This document shows positions 46,655 to 58,102 of a DNA stretch of 58,102 nt, one piece after another (positions within the stretch are counted from its first letter, which is position 1; the number at the start of each line of letters is the position of its first letter). Position numbers and translations under genes: made by a program. The notes beneath the pieces are model-generated. The model did not search any database, was not told where the DNA came from, and saw only the letters and a list, made by a program, of their open reading frames with translations. Source of the DNA: Hyphochytrium catenoides (taxonomy: Eukaryota; Sar; Hyphochytriomycetes; Hyphochytriales; Hyphochytriaceae); the NCBI GenBank assembly GCA_900088475.1, contig FLMG01004374.1, positions 10,894-68,995 of the forward strand. Direction: 5' to 3'.

Positions 46655-47567
46655 TGCACACTTCAATAGCCCAATTCTCCCGCGAGTCTACGGCCTTAAC
46701 GGCAGTACTCTCTAGCAAAGGAATTTTACTATAGTATATGTACGATGGGCGTTCAGTTGAAGATTGGAAACCTCCAGCTCTCCGAAAACAGAGCTTCTCC
46801 ACGCCTTGCCACGACGAGAAGGGTCTTTGGAGTTGAAAACTCCAGCTTGGTGGCTGTTAGGGGCCGATAGGGCCAAAGAGGCCTAAAGTCCCACAGGCGA
46901 TCGGCAGTCCATGCTTCCCACTGTCTTTCTCCCTGCTCTTTCTGTTCTCGAGGGTTAGGGCATATACTTCTGCCTGGTAGCGGCAAGAGTATAACCTTAA
47001 GAACCTGAGATCGCTCAACAGTATCGAACGAGGGAAGAGGAAAACTGAGATCGTCTTTGGGGCCGCGGAAACGCGCACGGCATGCTTCTCTGTCCTCCTG
47101 TCCCACCCGCCGCTTATCTCTAAGACTTTGCAGTGAGATGGATGGGCGCAGAGGAGAGCCAGAACTCTGGCCTCCGTTTATTCAGAGACAGAGGGACATC
47201 GATTCTTGAGAAAGGGGGAGAGACACAAGCTGGAAATGAGGGTCAATAAGAAAGAGGACAGAAGAGAGAAATGAGAGCGCGTAAAGAGATGAGACAGATG
47301 AACCCTTTGTGTAGTAAGACGTACGAGGAAGATGTTAGAGGTGCGAGACAGACCCAGCAAGAAAGTGACAGAGACAAATGATGGGGAAAGTCTAGTGAGG
47401 GTATTTTTCAAGGGCCTTTTTACACTGTAGAAAGCCAAGTCATTCGCTAGAAAACGCTAGAAAATGCTGATGATGACGAGGGCAAAGAGGCTGGGCTGAA
47501 ATGGGGACACAGACAGACAAGACAGGGCGCAATCAGTGGCACAAACAACGCTGCAACGTGGACAGCC
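46655..47567. other. Intergenic; unassigned minus-strand frame
   Basis: A reverse frame at 47106-46753 (includes LTATKLEFSTPKTLLVVARR) has no start ATG and no known domain. 47180-47440 is purine-rich low complexity (GAGACAGA-type). Confidence 0.4.
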
Positions 47568-48043
47568 TCAAGAAGTGAGTAGTGGCCAAACCTTGCTAAC
47601 GAGACAGAGTGGCTCTTGTTGGGATATACCTGTGAGGAACCTATGAGAAGAGATATCAGTGTGTGAGATGTGATGTGGAAGCTCAAGGCCCCACAGTTCC
47701 CTCCGCTTGCCCGTGTCCTGAAGATACTCCTCTTTCCAATGCAAAGCTTGTGTGACGACATGGGGATCGTCTCCAGCTGCTCTTCCACCTTCCTGTTCTG
47801 CTAGAATTTTCTCTGTGGGCGTTGGTAGGTGCCGACGACTGAAAAATTTGACAGAAGTGACGATAGACGCTTGTCGTATAGAGGCCACTCACTCAAGTTC
47901 TGCTGTGTCTTTAGGCATAATTCTGACTCGAGTGAGTGACTCCTGCTTAGTAGCACGAAGAATGCCACCATAATGAGTAGAGCTGTAAAAATAGAAGAGA
48001 GGAGTCTTTTTGGCCCTGCACTTTGTCCCTGCACCATTCCCAT
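47568..48043 (-). CDS. Small signal-anchored protein, unknown (2 exons)
   Basis: Reverse-strand exons 48043-47893 and 47812-47568 join in phase, using a strong donor (GTGAGT) and the acceptor CCCACAG, to 131 residues. The N-terminus is short and basic (MGMVQGQSAGPKRLL). It is followed by one span (SSIFTALLIMVAFFVLLS), then a polar lumenal part (KILAEQEGGRAAGDDPH, ALHWKEEYLQDTGKRREL). This is the layout of a type II Golgi/ER protein. No family recognised. The last residues (SQQEPLCLVSKVWPLLTS) may be intronic, since GTATAT at about 47630 could be a donor. Confidence 0.5.
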
Positions 48044-48249
48044 TCATTTCCTTGTTCTCGAGAGCTATTTACAGTCTTTTCTTCCTACATGAAGTTCCAG
48101 CTCTCAGCCAGTTCGGCCAGCCCACAAGAACTTTCCACTGAGTCCGCTAACCGTAGAGTTTCTCATGTGTGTTTCAATGAAGACAGTGCGGGCGGTGCCT
48201 CTCTTTTAGCAGTACACTGGTAAGCCTTTATTTGTACTTTGTTCTTACT

Positions 48250-48441
48250 CTAGTTGACGGTAAGTAATAACGGTGGTAATCCGCATAATAAAAGCAATAA
48301 TGCAAGAACGCCTAGTTGACGGTAAGTAATAACGGTGGTAATCCGCATAATAAAAGCAATAAATGCAAGAACGCCTAGTTGACGGTAAGTAATAACGGTG
48401 GTAATCCGCATAACTAATAAAAGCAATAAATGCAAGAACGC
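48250..48441. repeat. Three-copy tandem repeat, 62-67 bp
   Basis: Units 48250-48311 (62 bp), 48312-48374 (63 bp) and 48375-48441 (67 bp), each starting CTAGTTGACGGTAAGTAATA. They differ by one inserted A and a 4-base insertion (CTAA) in the third. A partial unit (CTAGG) follows. Confidence 0.97.
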
Positions 48442-48589
48442 CTAGGAAAGACTTCACCTCTGATGACCAAACTATAGAAGCCCTCCAGCAACACGTGTAC
48501 ATGTACTACTGTGGTCAGGCTGAGGTCAAAACAGTCATTATTTATGTGTTGATGAGTTGCTACTTTCCACAGCTTTGAAGAGCTCTGGC

Positions 48590-48873
48590 TCCTATCTCCT
48601 ATTGTGGAAGTCCACGAGGAGAAGCAAAATTTTCTTCTCTCTCGCATCATTGGTAGGAGGAAGATGATTTCTCCGCATCCTCCTCGGTATTCCCCCAGCT
48701 CCCGCTTCCTGTCCTACTACCCGACCGCCCTTGTGACCGCCGGGTGATGATGATGGAGCTGCTTCCCCGTTTTTTTTCCCTTTCTGGCCTACTATCTAGT
48801 TGTCGCTTTTGTTCCTCTTCTGTTCGTAGTACATTTTGTCATATCTTTCTTTTATAAAATTGCTCGTTAATAA
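48590..48873 (+). mobile_element. 5'-truncated second copy of the R2-like element (3' end)
   Basis: Diverged but alignable to 18300-18597: shared landmarks are CTCGCAT(T/C)ATTGGT, CTTCCTG, the CGGGTGATGA stop region, GGAGCTGCTT, TCTGGCCTACTA, TAGTACATTTT-like and the final ATTGCTCGTTAATAA. It holds only the last coding bases and 3' UTR, as expected from incomplete reverse transcription. Confidence 0.85.
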
Positions 48874-49491
48874 TCTCTTTTTTCTCTTTGAAGAATAATG
48901 AGGGAACGATGAATAAAGGTCTTCAAGATTGGCTAATAATAAACTCTCTTGAGTTGATAGATCTGGCACTTCGTGATAAATTTTCAGGCATGGCATGACT
49001 AGTAAACTAAGCGCTAGGACTAGATGAGAGGGTCGGCCAGGTGTCAAGTTCACAATCATTCAGCTCTAACTTTCCTAGTTAAATTGGGGTCACTTATTGT
49101 TCGCTTTTATTGTAAAGATGATGGTATCTGATAGTCTATGATGTTATTAACAGGTCTGATGGGTGTATCTCTATCATCACGCTTTCGCTTCTGTCCCACT
49201 ATAAATACATGTGCTGCGTTTCTTTTGTTGTGTTGAACTCTCATCCAGTCTTCTCCCAGTTGTCTAGTAGCATGTCTCTCCAACAAGCACGAATGGTCAA
49301 TTTCTGTTGTTAACAGCTGTTATTGAAAGTAGTAGTATTATCCTTGGTATTATAGTAATCCTTCCCACCCACCTATCTCAACGGAGACGTAAAAGAGCAA
49401 GGCTTTGTCCTTAAATTGATCAAAGTCTACTTTGATGCGGGAGTTATTGCTTTAGTATCGGACTTCTACTTCTTCTCGATCATGATGAGTT

Positions 49492-49656
49492 TTTGTTGTG
49501 GGGTCTTCCTTTACCTTGGTTTCGCACCGCCGCATCCCCTCATCACATAGACGGAAAGAGAGGACGATACGGTATATAACTGAAAATAATAAAGGATAAT
49601 AATGGCGAGGCGTTGTCCTCTCTAGATCATCCTCTCAGAGCTTAAAGAATAACATG
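49492..49656. repeat. Diverged direct repeat, copy A
   Basis: Shares with copy B (49705-49875) the ordered words GGGTCTTC, TTTCGCAC(C/T)GCCGCATCC, AATAATAAAGGATAATAAT-like, GCGTTGTC and CTAAAGAATAACAT-like. About 75-80% similar by eye. Confidence 0.8.
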
Positions 49657-49704
49657 CACGACTGCAAGAAATAGTAAACTTCTGCTGTCAGTGCAATCAT
49701 GATG

Positions 49705-49875
49705 CGTTGTTTGTGGGTCTTCTTCCTTTGTTTCGCACTGCCGCATCCTGTCATCATCAGATCGACGAGAAGAGAGTAGGAGACGGTGCATAATTGAAAG
49801 TAATAAAGGATAATAATAGAGGGCGTTGTCTCTTCTAGATCAATTTACCAGAGCGAGCCTAAAGAATAACATCAA
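49705..49875. repeat. Diverged direct repeat, copy B
   Basis: Second copy of the unit described for 49492-49656. The two starts are 213 bases apart. Confidence 0.8.
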
Positions 49876-52157
49876 TGAGCAGCAGCGATGGTGTGTGATA
49901 GGAGTAGTTTCTACTCTTTTATGATTATAGTCTATCGATGATGGTACTGTCTGCTCCCTATCCGCTCCTCCTTTGCTGCTGGAAGCTCTAGCTCTTCTTC
50001 TTAGAATGAACTACCAGCAACTCGTGGTGTTGCTCAATAGTAGAACTCCGTCAACATCGCAAGATACCATTTTACTTTAGCTAGCCATGTAACGACTTCC
50101 CACGTCACTGCCAGGTAGTTATTGTTATTGCTGCCCAAGAGCCGATCCCCATCTGTCGACTAGCTCCAGGATCTTGATAAGAGCAGTCACTTTTTTTTAT
50201 TATCTATTATCATGGTGGCCGCCGTTCCACAGGACTTCGACCATCATAAGAAGATGTATATAGGCAGGAGACGACAATAGCTGATGGCATGCCTTTAGTT
50301 ACTTCTCCCTAGGACAGTTGCACTACTACCCCTCTTCTCGTTGAAAATTTTTCTTTCACAACGAGTTTGATGTGGAGGCTACTAGCTGCCTTTTGGAGCG
50401 AGGTCACCCGAAGCGCAATAACAAACCTGGATTAGATCAAAGGAGAAATGGCAGAAGAGAGGAGCTGACAATTGAAGAGCAGCAGCAGAGAGCCAGCTGA
50501 CAGCTGACAGCAATCGAAACTAGATGAGTATAATATGCGAGTTCATTCTGATAAGGTCAGACTCAATCTTGCAGCTCCTTGTCAATTCACTCCTCCCTCA
50601 GCACTTCTTCTTCTCAGTCACCACCCCTCCATTCACTCTACAGATGCGTTTGAACAAAGTGGGGGTAGACAATAGAAAGTCTATGACGAGAGGAGGAAGG
50701 TCCAACCAGAAGAGATGTTACAACTTCAGTCCTCCACCACCCTACCCTGGTCCTCCGCATCCCGTCGCTGTTGCTTGTAGTACGACTAGTGTAGGTGGTG
50801 GTGGCAGCAGAAGGGAGAAGGAGCCACCGAAGCTGCTGGCACGCAGCAGATAAAGCGCGTGACGGAAAAAAACAAAGAGGACCCCAACAAGGAGAGCAAG
50901 GCGTGGAGATCACCACTTCCAAGTGCGGCTTTATAGTCGCTTCTGTAGTTCTTCCTGCCAGGAGCTCTACCCACCATATTCCTACCACCAGACGATTTAT
51001 TATACTGTAGGAGGCAAACTATGAAAGTCCTTGATGGTCCTCGATGGTGGACAGGAAGGTCTATGCTGTCAGCTGTTTACTACACCACCGTCTTATCAGC
51101 ACTGAACAGGAGATGATGACGGTGGTGAGGCAGTCATGAAAGAACGACGACTGTTAGTCATCTCAGGTCTCAGTCAAGACTTGAAGGCACTGGTTCCTAG
51201 TGCTTCTCCAATCATCAACCCACCAAGTCGTTGGTGCCCGGGTCGGAACCACAATAGACAAGATCGGTCACCGTATAGAACTGGGCCAACTATAGAACTA
51301 AAGGACTACTTTCGAGGCGCTTGGTTGGTGGATACTGGCCGCCAACTTTTTTTGCTGATTTCTTGATAAATAGAAGCTGGTTCGCAAACCCCGAATTGGA
51401 CGCATTACTTTATTCATAGTAGTCCACATCCGTGGGAAACCATTGAGAATGGCGAACTATTAATAGTCTTGAATGCTAAGAAAGAAGCACCAATCACAGG
51501 AAGACGGAGCTATATACAGTTATACCGGAGGTATTATCTACAGGCCGTTGGCAACAAGTGAGCCTCATATCGTCGCTTTATGGTTAATTGCTGTTTTGGA
51601 TATGGGCACGATTGGTCAGAATATTGTTGACTATGCTCAGCCAAGGAAGAGAATGCTTGACAGTATTATGACCTCGCCTGCCTAGGGATAAAGGCCCAAT
51701 TACATATTGCTGTTCCGCGCACTACTACGAGAGAGGTATGGCGGCCACCGCACGGGTTGTGGGTGACAAGAGGTCAGCGCCAACCTTATAATAATCAGTG
51801 TGAAGAGGGCCAGCTGCTGCCTGCTGATGATTGATCCCTGCCGTCCTTCCCTGCTGGGAAGAGTTTCGCCTTTGCCATTGAGACTGAGGGGGAAAGACGA
51901 AGGACAGAGACCTTTCCCAGAGCTTGTTTCAGTTAAGTGAGAGGAGGCACTAGGAACCTCACTTTCCGGTGTAGCTTGTCGCGTCCGTGGGCAGTGCAGG
52001 GGCGGTGCAATAGCATATCAAAACGTTCCGTCGCTGTCGAGTTGTTGAGCGCAAGACAGCCCTCCTCATGGAAGTTGAGACCCGATAAACTGACCGTAAC
52101 GGACAATCCTGATCCTCACTTAGAGTACTCGTGAGTGTCGCTACCTAGAGGGGAAGG

Positions 52158-55100
52158 ATGTGGTGGTGGCTGTGGCTCGGCCTCAAGACTGCGGTCATAT
52201 GCAGTGTGATCGGTTCGGTCCTGGTCTTCTTTGCAGGACCGTTGCTGTCCTTAGCGCTGAGGTATTCCTTCTTGCTTTATCTGTGAGGCGTCGATACAGC
52301 AGGAAACTAACAGCTGTACCATCTCAGCTTTGTGCCGAAGCAGTATTTGAAATCAAGACTGAAGATTCGCGTGGCGTGGAATAAAGGTCAGTTCTTCATA
52401 GCAAGCTCGGTGCTTCGTGACCAGCGACCTCGCTCACATCTTCTCCCCTGGTGCAGTATATTTCGCTCTCGAGGATCTCGATCTAGGGAAGGCAGTCCTC
52501 GGGATCATCTCCCCCTTCGTGCCACTTCCTTTCTCCATTACAAGGCTGCGCCTTAAGCATGCGTCTATCTTGATACCTCTCGACGTGCTAAAAGGTGGCA
52601 GCATTAAGCTGAATGCCTCCGGTCTATCCGTGGACCTGGTATCTCATACCGAAGCCTATTGGAATCCTTCTCTGCTTCAGGTCTGAACTATGGTGGACTT
52701 TCAGCTCAGCGGGGTAAGCTAATTGACGCTTCACCTGCCATGATAGAACAAGGATCGCTTAGCGAAGGCTGTGGAGGCTGCAAGAGCAGCGAGAATCGCT
52801 GAGGCCAATACCTGGTGGATGACCATTCTCCAGAAGTTAGATGGCATCGTAAGGATCTACCCACTTCTACCTTTCTATGGATTTAGTCCCACTCGTTTTA
52901 TCTTCTATATTTCTGTTATCTTACAAGCTTGATATTGTTAGGCGAAGAGCAACGATGTAATCAAAAAGTTTGAAAGTGAGCGGGCTGCGCAATTGAAGGC
53001 GGAGAATCCAATCGCTGCTTGGAAGCGCACTCTGGACAGCATCATTGACAATCTCATGATTGAGAGTTCTGACATCAATATTAGATTGCTGGTAGCGAAG
53101 CAGTGCACTCTGGGCATAGAACTAAACGGGTTCAGGTTCAATCAAGCGGAACTGAAGGAAGAGGTAACAACCAAAGGCCAAAGCCCTCTCTCGTTTTTGA
53201 TACGCCTTATTGCTGACGCGATCCCCATCCAGACAACTGTACGCAAGCGGGAGATTGAGATAGACGGTTTCTCTATGTACGTAGACGTTGATGCGGTGGT
53301 CCTAGAAAACGTGGAGCCGGAAAGTACGACGGTAGGAATGTCATCAGCTCTGCTCATTCCGCGTATCATTGTTAAGCCCATCTCTGTTCTCTTGTCGTTA
53401 CATTAACAGCAAGAGTTGGATCTTGGTCTGTACACCTCAAACAACGAAAAAGTCAATGCAGCCGAACTCCGTCACGATCATGTCATCGACAACCTTACCT
53501 TTTCTCTCGTTTTGGAGCTTCCGCCAGTGATGCAGGGCATTCTGCTTCCCCAATATCTGGTTGGCGGTCTTTCCCCTCCGGTGCTAAAGCTTGTGAAGGT
53601 TCTTATCGTATTTGAGAATGCCTGTTTGGGCATCAGTCCCGACATAGTGAGAGGTCTGTTCGGCCTGTTGGATAGACTCAATGGCTATTATAAGTGGACT
53701 GGACATGCTAAGGTCAAGGATGAGGCCGGTATCCTCTCCCTGACAGAGGATGAGAAGAAACAGTATAGACAAAGGTCTGTGTCCAGCTTTTACTCTGTGC
53801 GGTAGATGTGCTTTGGGTGTCGAAGCGCTGACAATCACTCTACTCTACTGTCCGTCAGCTATGCCACGCTTGATGATAAGAAGGCTTCAAAGTCGAGGAA
53901 AGCGGAAAGTAAGAAAATTGTGGATGAACTGGAAGCGAGGATGGAACCTAAAGAGATTCTGAGACTGAGAGTGGCGGCAAAAGCGCTACAGATCCCGTCT
54001 GGTGGAGAGAAGGTGGAGTCGATCCCTGAGCAGCGAAAGCTTGACGCGGATCTATCAGAGCTCATTGCCAAGCCCATCTCGTACGGTGACTACCGCTTAG
54101 TCGTCTTCCTCAACCCCCGATCCAAACACACACACACACACCAACACACACACACACAATTCACCCACCGCTCTTTGGCATCGGTGTTGCACATTCTTCT
54201 TACAAAGGCCGAAGCGGCAGATCTTCAGACTGGCTTTTCGTTTAGAGCTGTACAATGTTGTTTACCTACTTGGTTCTGTTGACGTAGCTACGTCAGCTAG
54301 CACGTTATTCTATCTTCTTCCCGCGATCAGTGACAATGGCTAACATCCATCTGCAGATTCTATGCCCCATCATTGAAGCCCGTTGATGATGAGAATCTGC
54401 CTGTCAGGACAGTCTCGGTGCACATCTCAGTCAAGAGATTTCTTTTCAAGTTGAGAGGACATCATCAAACCTCGTTGGTGAACATGGGTGCAAAGGATCT
54501 AGAGCTATCCCTTGCTGCGGCACTTTATGAGGTCAAGGGCGATACTCCCTCGATTATCCTAAGCCTGTCACTTTATCGCTTTTACATTGTCGACAGGTAA
54601 GAAAGATGATGCACTACTATCTTATGTCTTCTGCGCTGGTCCCGTACGACTTTCATCAAGAACCATATCTGTTACTAAATACCCTTCCAGCAGCCTAAAC
54701 TACTACTACAGTTTCCGTCACTGCGCTTTTCCACTGCCTTAGCATCTATATTCCCTTGCTTCGAAGCCATAATGTACCGTTTCTTTCTCAGTCTCTCTGA
54801 TTAAGTGTGGCTTGTGCTAATGTCTCGTTTGCCTACAGCCGGGAGCCAGCTCAGAACGCAATAACTAGCATATTTGACATTAATCCGGGGTGCAAGCAAA
54901 TGCTGAATGTGGACCTTAAGATACTCGGTGACGGCTTCATCGAAGGCAATGTAGACGCGCAGGATTTTTCCATTGTGGGTAACGTGGAACCCCTTATCGT
55001 CCTATCAAAAATCTATATGGCCGCGATGATATCGGCAGAGGACGAGCAGTCCATAGCAGCACCCACTGAGACCGTTGTGGCAAAGAAACCTGTCATTGTC

Positions 55101-58100
55101 TTCGTAAAGGACCTACCACAGGACTATTCTCCACTTTTCCTTGGCTCGGTACCGATGGATTTCACGTTAACAGTAAGAGATGTTGAGCTCATTAGCGCTG
55201 TTGATTACACGTAAGTGTCCGGCGTTGCCTTCCTCATCTGCAGATCCTCCTTCAGCTCTACTAGAGCCTCCCTTCCTGCCGCTTGTTCGAACATTCGACA
55301 CGGAGGGTCCACAAAGATGCCTCCAGGACCTTCAAAGATAACCTATCGTCTGCTCTCTATCCCAACGATGCTAACTTGAAACCTTCCGCATGGTGTCTTT
55401 GCCCAACGCCTTTCAGGGTGAAGCGGAGCCATACTATATCAATATCTTCCAACCTTTACATAGAGATCGAAAGTAGCAAGAATAAGGAAAAGATCTCTTT
55501 GCAGCTGGACGAGGTGGCGGTAGAACCGTGCAGCGTGGACGTAACTGACGAAGGCATCAGCCTGACAAGGCCAGAAATAAACCGAAGTCTTATTGAGATT
55601 ACCGGAGCAGGTAAGGAGTGGTTGTTTCTCGGTATACAAAGGACGTCGGGAATATGAAGTTTCGCCAATTTTGAGAGATTATGATAAAGAATGCAGAATC
55701 GTGCAGGAAGGGCTTGGTTTGGGACCAGGGTTGATAGCGGATCGACGCCCGGCATAGTATGTTACCACAAGCATACCGCAATGGACGGAACAGCGGAATC
55801 CTTTGTAAGATGAAGCTTGGGAGTGAAGAATGACTTTTAAGAGGACAGCAAAGAGACTGCCAGACTGCCCTCTTACAGTGGAATCCACTTTCCAACATCC
55901 ACAGGCAGCGGGCCAGACGTAGACATTGTGTACGAGTCACAGTTACTGGAGCCTTCCGAAGATCGCCCTAGCCTCCTCATCACCCGCAAGATCCCGGACA
56001 AGAGTCAAATGTCTCTCCACTCCCAAGGGCCGTCCGTAACAAACAGTCCCCAGTACTCCCGGTTGAGGCAAGGTTCTACCGCTGAATCGGATATTCCACC
56101 CAGCCCCGCACATAGCGCTATCTCTGAAAGGTTTGGCTCTGAATCTGGCTCTTTCATGGATGATGGACAAGGAGGCAGACAGAGTCTCGATTATATTATT
56201 GAGCCGCCAGGAGCGCAACGCTGCGTCTACCTGAAAGTCAAACTTTGTGCAATCAACCTCAGCAAGGACGATATTGCCCTCCTGCTTGCCATCTCCAACC
56301 GACTTTCGGCCTCCATAAGCGAGGACGAGAAAAGTCAACACGATGTGCAAGAGAAAGAGAAAGCCCGCGTTGCAGCGCAGAAGGAGAGAGAGATTAAGGC
56401 CAACCTTAAGAAGCTAGAGGACTCGTTCCGCTCTATCGATACGGACGGAATGGGCACCATCTCTGCTGACGAAGTACATGAGCTGCTCAAGGAGGTCATC
56501 AAACGAAGGCTGACACGATCTGAGATGGAGGAAACAATCAAAGAGTTCATGAGCCTTGTGGATGCCGATAACAGCGGAGACGTAACTCTTGAGGAGTTCA
56601 TCTCTAAATTGAACCCCGAAAAGACTGTCTTTCGACAGAAGCATGCAGGGCATATCCGTCTCACAGCGCAAGAGTATAAGGACCCTTTCTATACCAAGGA
56701 CTTGGCGGTAAAGTTCAAGAGAGTGATGGAAGAGTATTCCTATGAAGAAATAGGTATCCAGAGTGATCCTAGCAAGTTCCTATGGCGACCAGATCTTCCT
56801 GTTCCCCAAGAAGTCAGTGGAACGACGAGCCCCTCTGCTATCTCTAGCGTAGCTTCTGGTGTCTCAAACGTGACGCGATCCGCGGTTACTACGATTGGTG
56901 GCCTTGGCAGTAGAGCCGGTGGAGCTTTGGGCTCTGCGGCGAATGCGGTCGGAAGTGTACGAGGTCTTTCTACGGTGACTGGAGTGGTGGGGTCCGTGGG
57001 TTCAGTAGCTGGTGCCGCTGTTGGAACTGTGGGGTCTGCTGTTGGCTCAGGTGTTGGAGCTGTTGGAGCCAAAGTCGCTGATGCAGCCTCGACGGTTGGC
57101 TCAGCCGCTGCTTCCCAGGCTACAGCTTTCAACGGTATGTTGATGGGAGGGTTATCAAACATCCAGACAGCGTTGGGGGAATTACCTGCCGCGCGCTCTA
57201 AAGCAGAAATCGACCAGAAGCTGAAGGAAGAACTACGACGCTTTTGGGAAATGTACATGACAGAGTGTGACACCTCTCTGGACTCTTTGAAAGGCCAGAA
57301 GCCGCACATTGTGCAGCAAAAGCTCATTCGCGTGTTCAGATCGAAGGACTTCGCTAAAGAGGCGTGGCAGTCCATCATAGCTCCCAACCTTCGGTCGAAG
57401 AAAGAAAGAGCTTCGTGGGTGATTAGGGACTCTGCCGTGGTACAAGGGGTGACAGATATTCAAACGTTGCTAGAGAGGGTGACGGCGACAACTGGTACGG
57501 TTTTGGAAGCCGAGGAGGAGGGCAACTACCCTGATCCTGCACCGATGATTGTTCGCACGGACATAGAAACCGACCTGGGTGGTCTGCACCTCTGTTTGAT
57601 TGACCCTCGGCTGCCTGCTGGCAAACCGGGTATTCGATTCTCCGCAACTGACATCAACGGACTCATATCATTCGCACTTTGGGAAGGCGGCACTCCTCTT
57701 GGGACCAAAGTCAAAGCCGCCGACCAGCTCTTCTATCCTCAGGATATTATCTCCTCCGACGTCTCGTTCTCCGTGCAGGGCGAATATTACAACTCTGGCG
57801 TAAAGGAGATGGAGCCTTTCCTAGAGCCCTACGCTGGTAAGAGTGCCTAATAGTGTTCTAGAGTTGACTCGAAGAGAGAGTTCGTTCGGTGATCACAGGA
57901 ACTTCAACTCGTGTCACTCCTCTGATATTGTTTTGCGCTCTCTGAAGGCGGGCGGGTCATGCTCCTGCTAGTCACTCCTTTCTTTGAGGATCTGTTGCCC
58001 GTCTTACCTCATACTTCCACTACTAATCAGCCTTTGTGGGTGCCTCTCAGGTGAGCTATCAGTCTACAAGGAGCCACAGATGCCTCTCCATGTGGAGTTC

Positions 58101-58102
58101 CT
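52158..58102 (+). CDS. VPS13-like lipid-transfer protein with EF-hands, 5' part
   Basis: Secure exons, all in phase: 52457-52680, 52753-52848, 52942-53331, 53410-53774, 53859-54080, 54357-54596, 54839-55210, 55417-55610, 55905-57836 and 58051 to the end. Chorein/VPS13 features: V-YFALEDLDL with LPFSITRLRL near the start, IDNLMIESSDINIRLL, a helical stretch after LLDRLNGYYKW, and the mid-region VDIETD-like and KEMEPFLEPYAG|ELSVYKEP, the VPS13 'W/M-EP-(L/F)-LEP' motif. VPS13 proteins bridge membranes at contact sites and carry lipids. Exon 55905-57836 holds two EF-hands: DTDGMGTISADE (56438-56473) and DADNSGDVTLEE (56561-56596), then a Gly/Ala/Val/Ser segment (about 56850-57120). The N-terminus is unresolved: ATG 52158 opens a very hydrophobic WWWLWLGLKTAVICSVIG, and an exon 52314-52386 fits by phase. 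A (CA)n tract sits in the intron at about 54125-54160. The rest is beyond the window. Confidence 0.85.
54125..54160. repeat. (CA)n microsatellite in VPS13-like intron
   Basis: Short (CA)n run broken once by CC, inside the 276-nt intron 54081-54356. Confidence 0.95.

Larger units (their letters stand above)
48874..52157. other. 3.3-kb gene-poor, repeat-rich stretch
   Basis: AT-rich, with no convincing coding frame. It contains a diverged direct repeat (49492-49656 and 49705-49875). A + frame at 50524-50853 (Pro-rich, FSPPPPYPGPPHPVA) is not supported. It probably consists of old mobile-element remains plus the upstream region of the VPS13-like gene. Confidence 0.5.

Noticed and set aside
51370-51400. 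GGTTCGCAAACC word (tRNA candidate)
   Set aside because: The invariant A at loop position 58 is C, and no cloverleaf fits.
57140-57390. Idea that the exon after the Gly/Ala segment is a separate gene
   Set aside because: The frame is unbroken from 55905 to 57836, and the join to 58051 continues the VPS13-type motif in phase.

Overview
The window is nuclear DNA of a eukaryote. Genes lie on both strands and are split by short introns (about 60-200 nt, GT..AG), with standard stop codons. Every gene model below was built by hand from reading frames, splice dinucleotides and intron phase. The set (ATAD3, 3R-MYB, NOG1, PLK4, PDX1, a pyruvate dehydrogenase E2-like protein, VPS13) and the protist-type repeat protein suggest a unicellular, probably centriole- or flagellum-bearing protist or alga. 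A stramenopile-like lineage is my best guess, but it is not proven.

Layout, left to right. 0-12.3 kb: the 3' part of an ATAD3-type AAA ATPase (+), a three-repeat MYB regulator (-), and a 16-exon gene (-) whose 837-residue product carries eight copies of a TFxPxI/L motif. 12.8-18.6 kb: a decayed non-LTR retrotransposon (+) with an R2-like restriction-type endonuclease and a 205-bp inverted duplication at its 5' side. 19-23.6 kb: a multi-pass membrane protein (-) and a one-exon membrane-anchored protein (-) full of Gln, Asn, His and Pro repeats. 23.6-26.7 kb: no gene recognised. 26.8-36.9 kb: a membrane-anchored Sep15/SelM-like redox protein (+), NOG1 (-, 7 exons, complete), a coiled-coil protein (+), and PLK4 (-, 9 exons, complete). 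37-38.3 kb: a possible reverse-transcriptase relic. 38.6-45 kb: an F-box/XPA-like protein (-), PDX1 for vitamin B6 (-), a GA microsatellite holding an assembly gap, and an E2-like mitochondrial acyltransferase (+) lacking the catalytic His. 46-48 kb: a TAZ zinc-finger protein (-) and a small signal-anchored protein (-). 48.2-52 kb: a gene-poor repeat zone with a second, 5'-truncated copy of the same retrotransposon family, a 62-67 bp tandem repeat and a diverged direct repeat. 52.2 kb to the end: the 5' part of a VPS13-like lipid-transfer protein (+) with two EF-hands, running off the window.

The genes are housekeeping or structural and form no common pathway: mitochondrial nucleoid/membrane and pyruvate metabolism (ATAD3, E2-like), ribosome assembly (NOG1), centriole duplication (PLK4), vitamin B6 synthesis (PDX1), ER redox (Sep15/SelM-like) and membrane-contact lipid transfer (VPS13). 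I saw no tRNA, rRNA or CRISPR. The most unusual items are the EF-hand VPS13, the His-less E2, the Q/N/H-repeat membrane protein, the F-box/XPA protein and the 16-exon TFxP-repeat gene.
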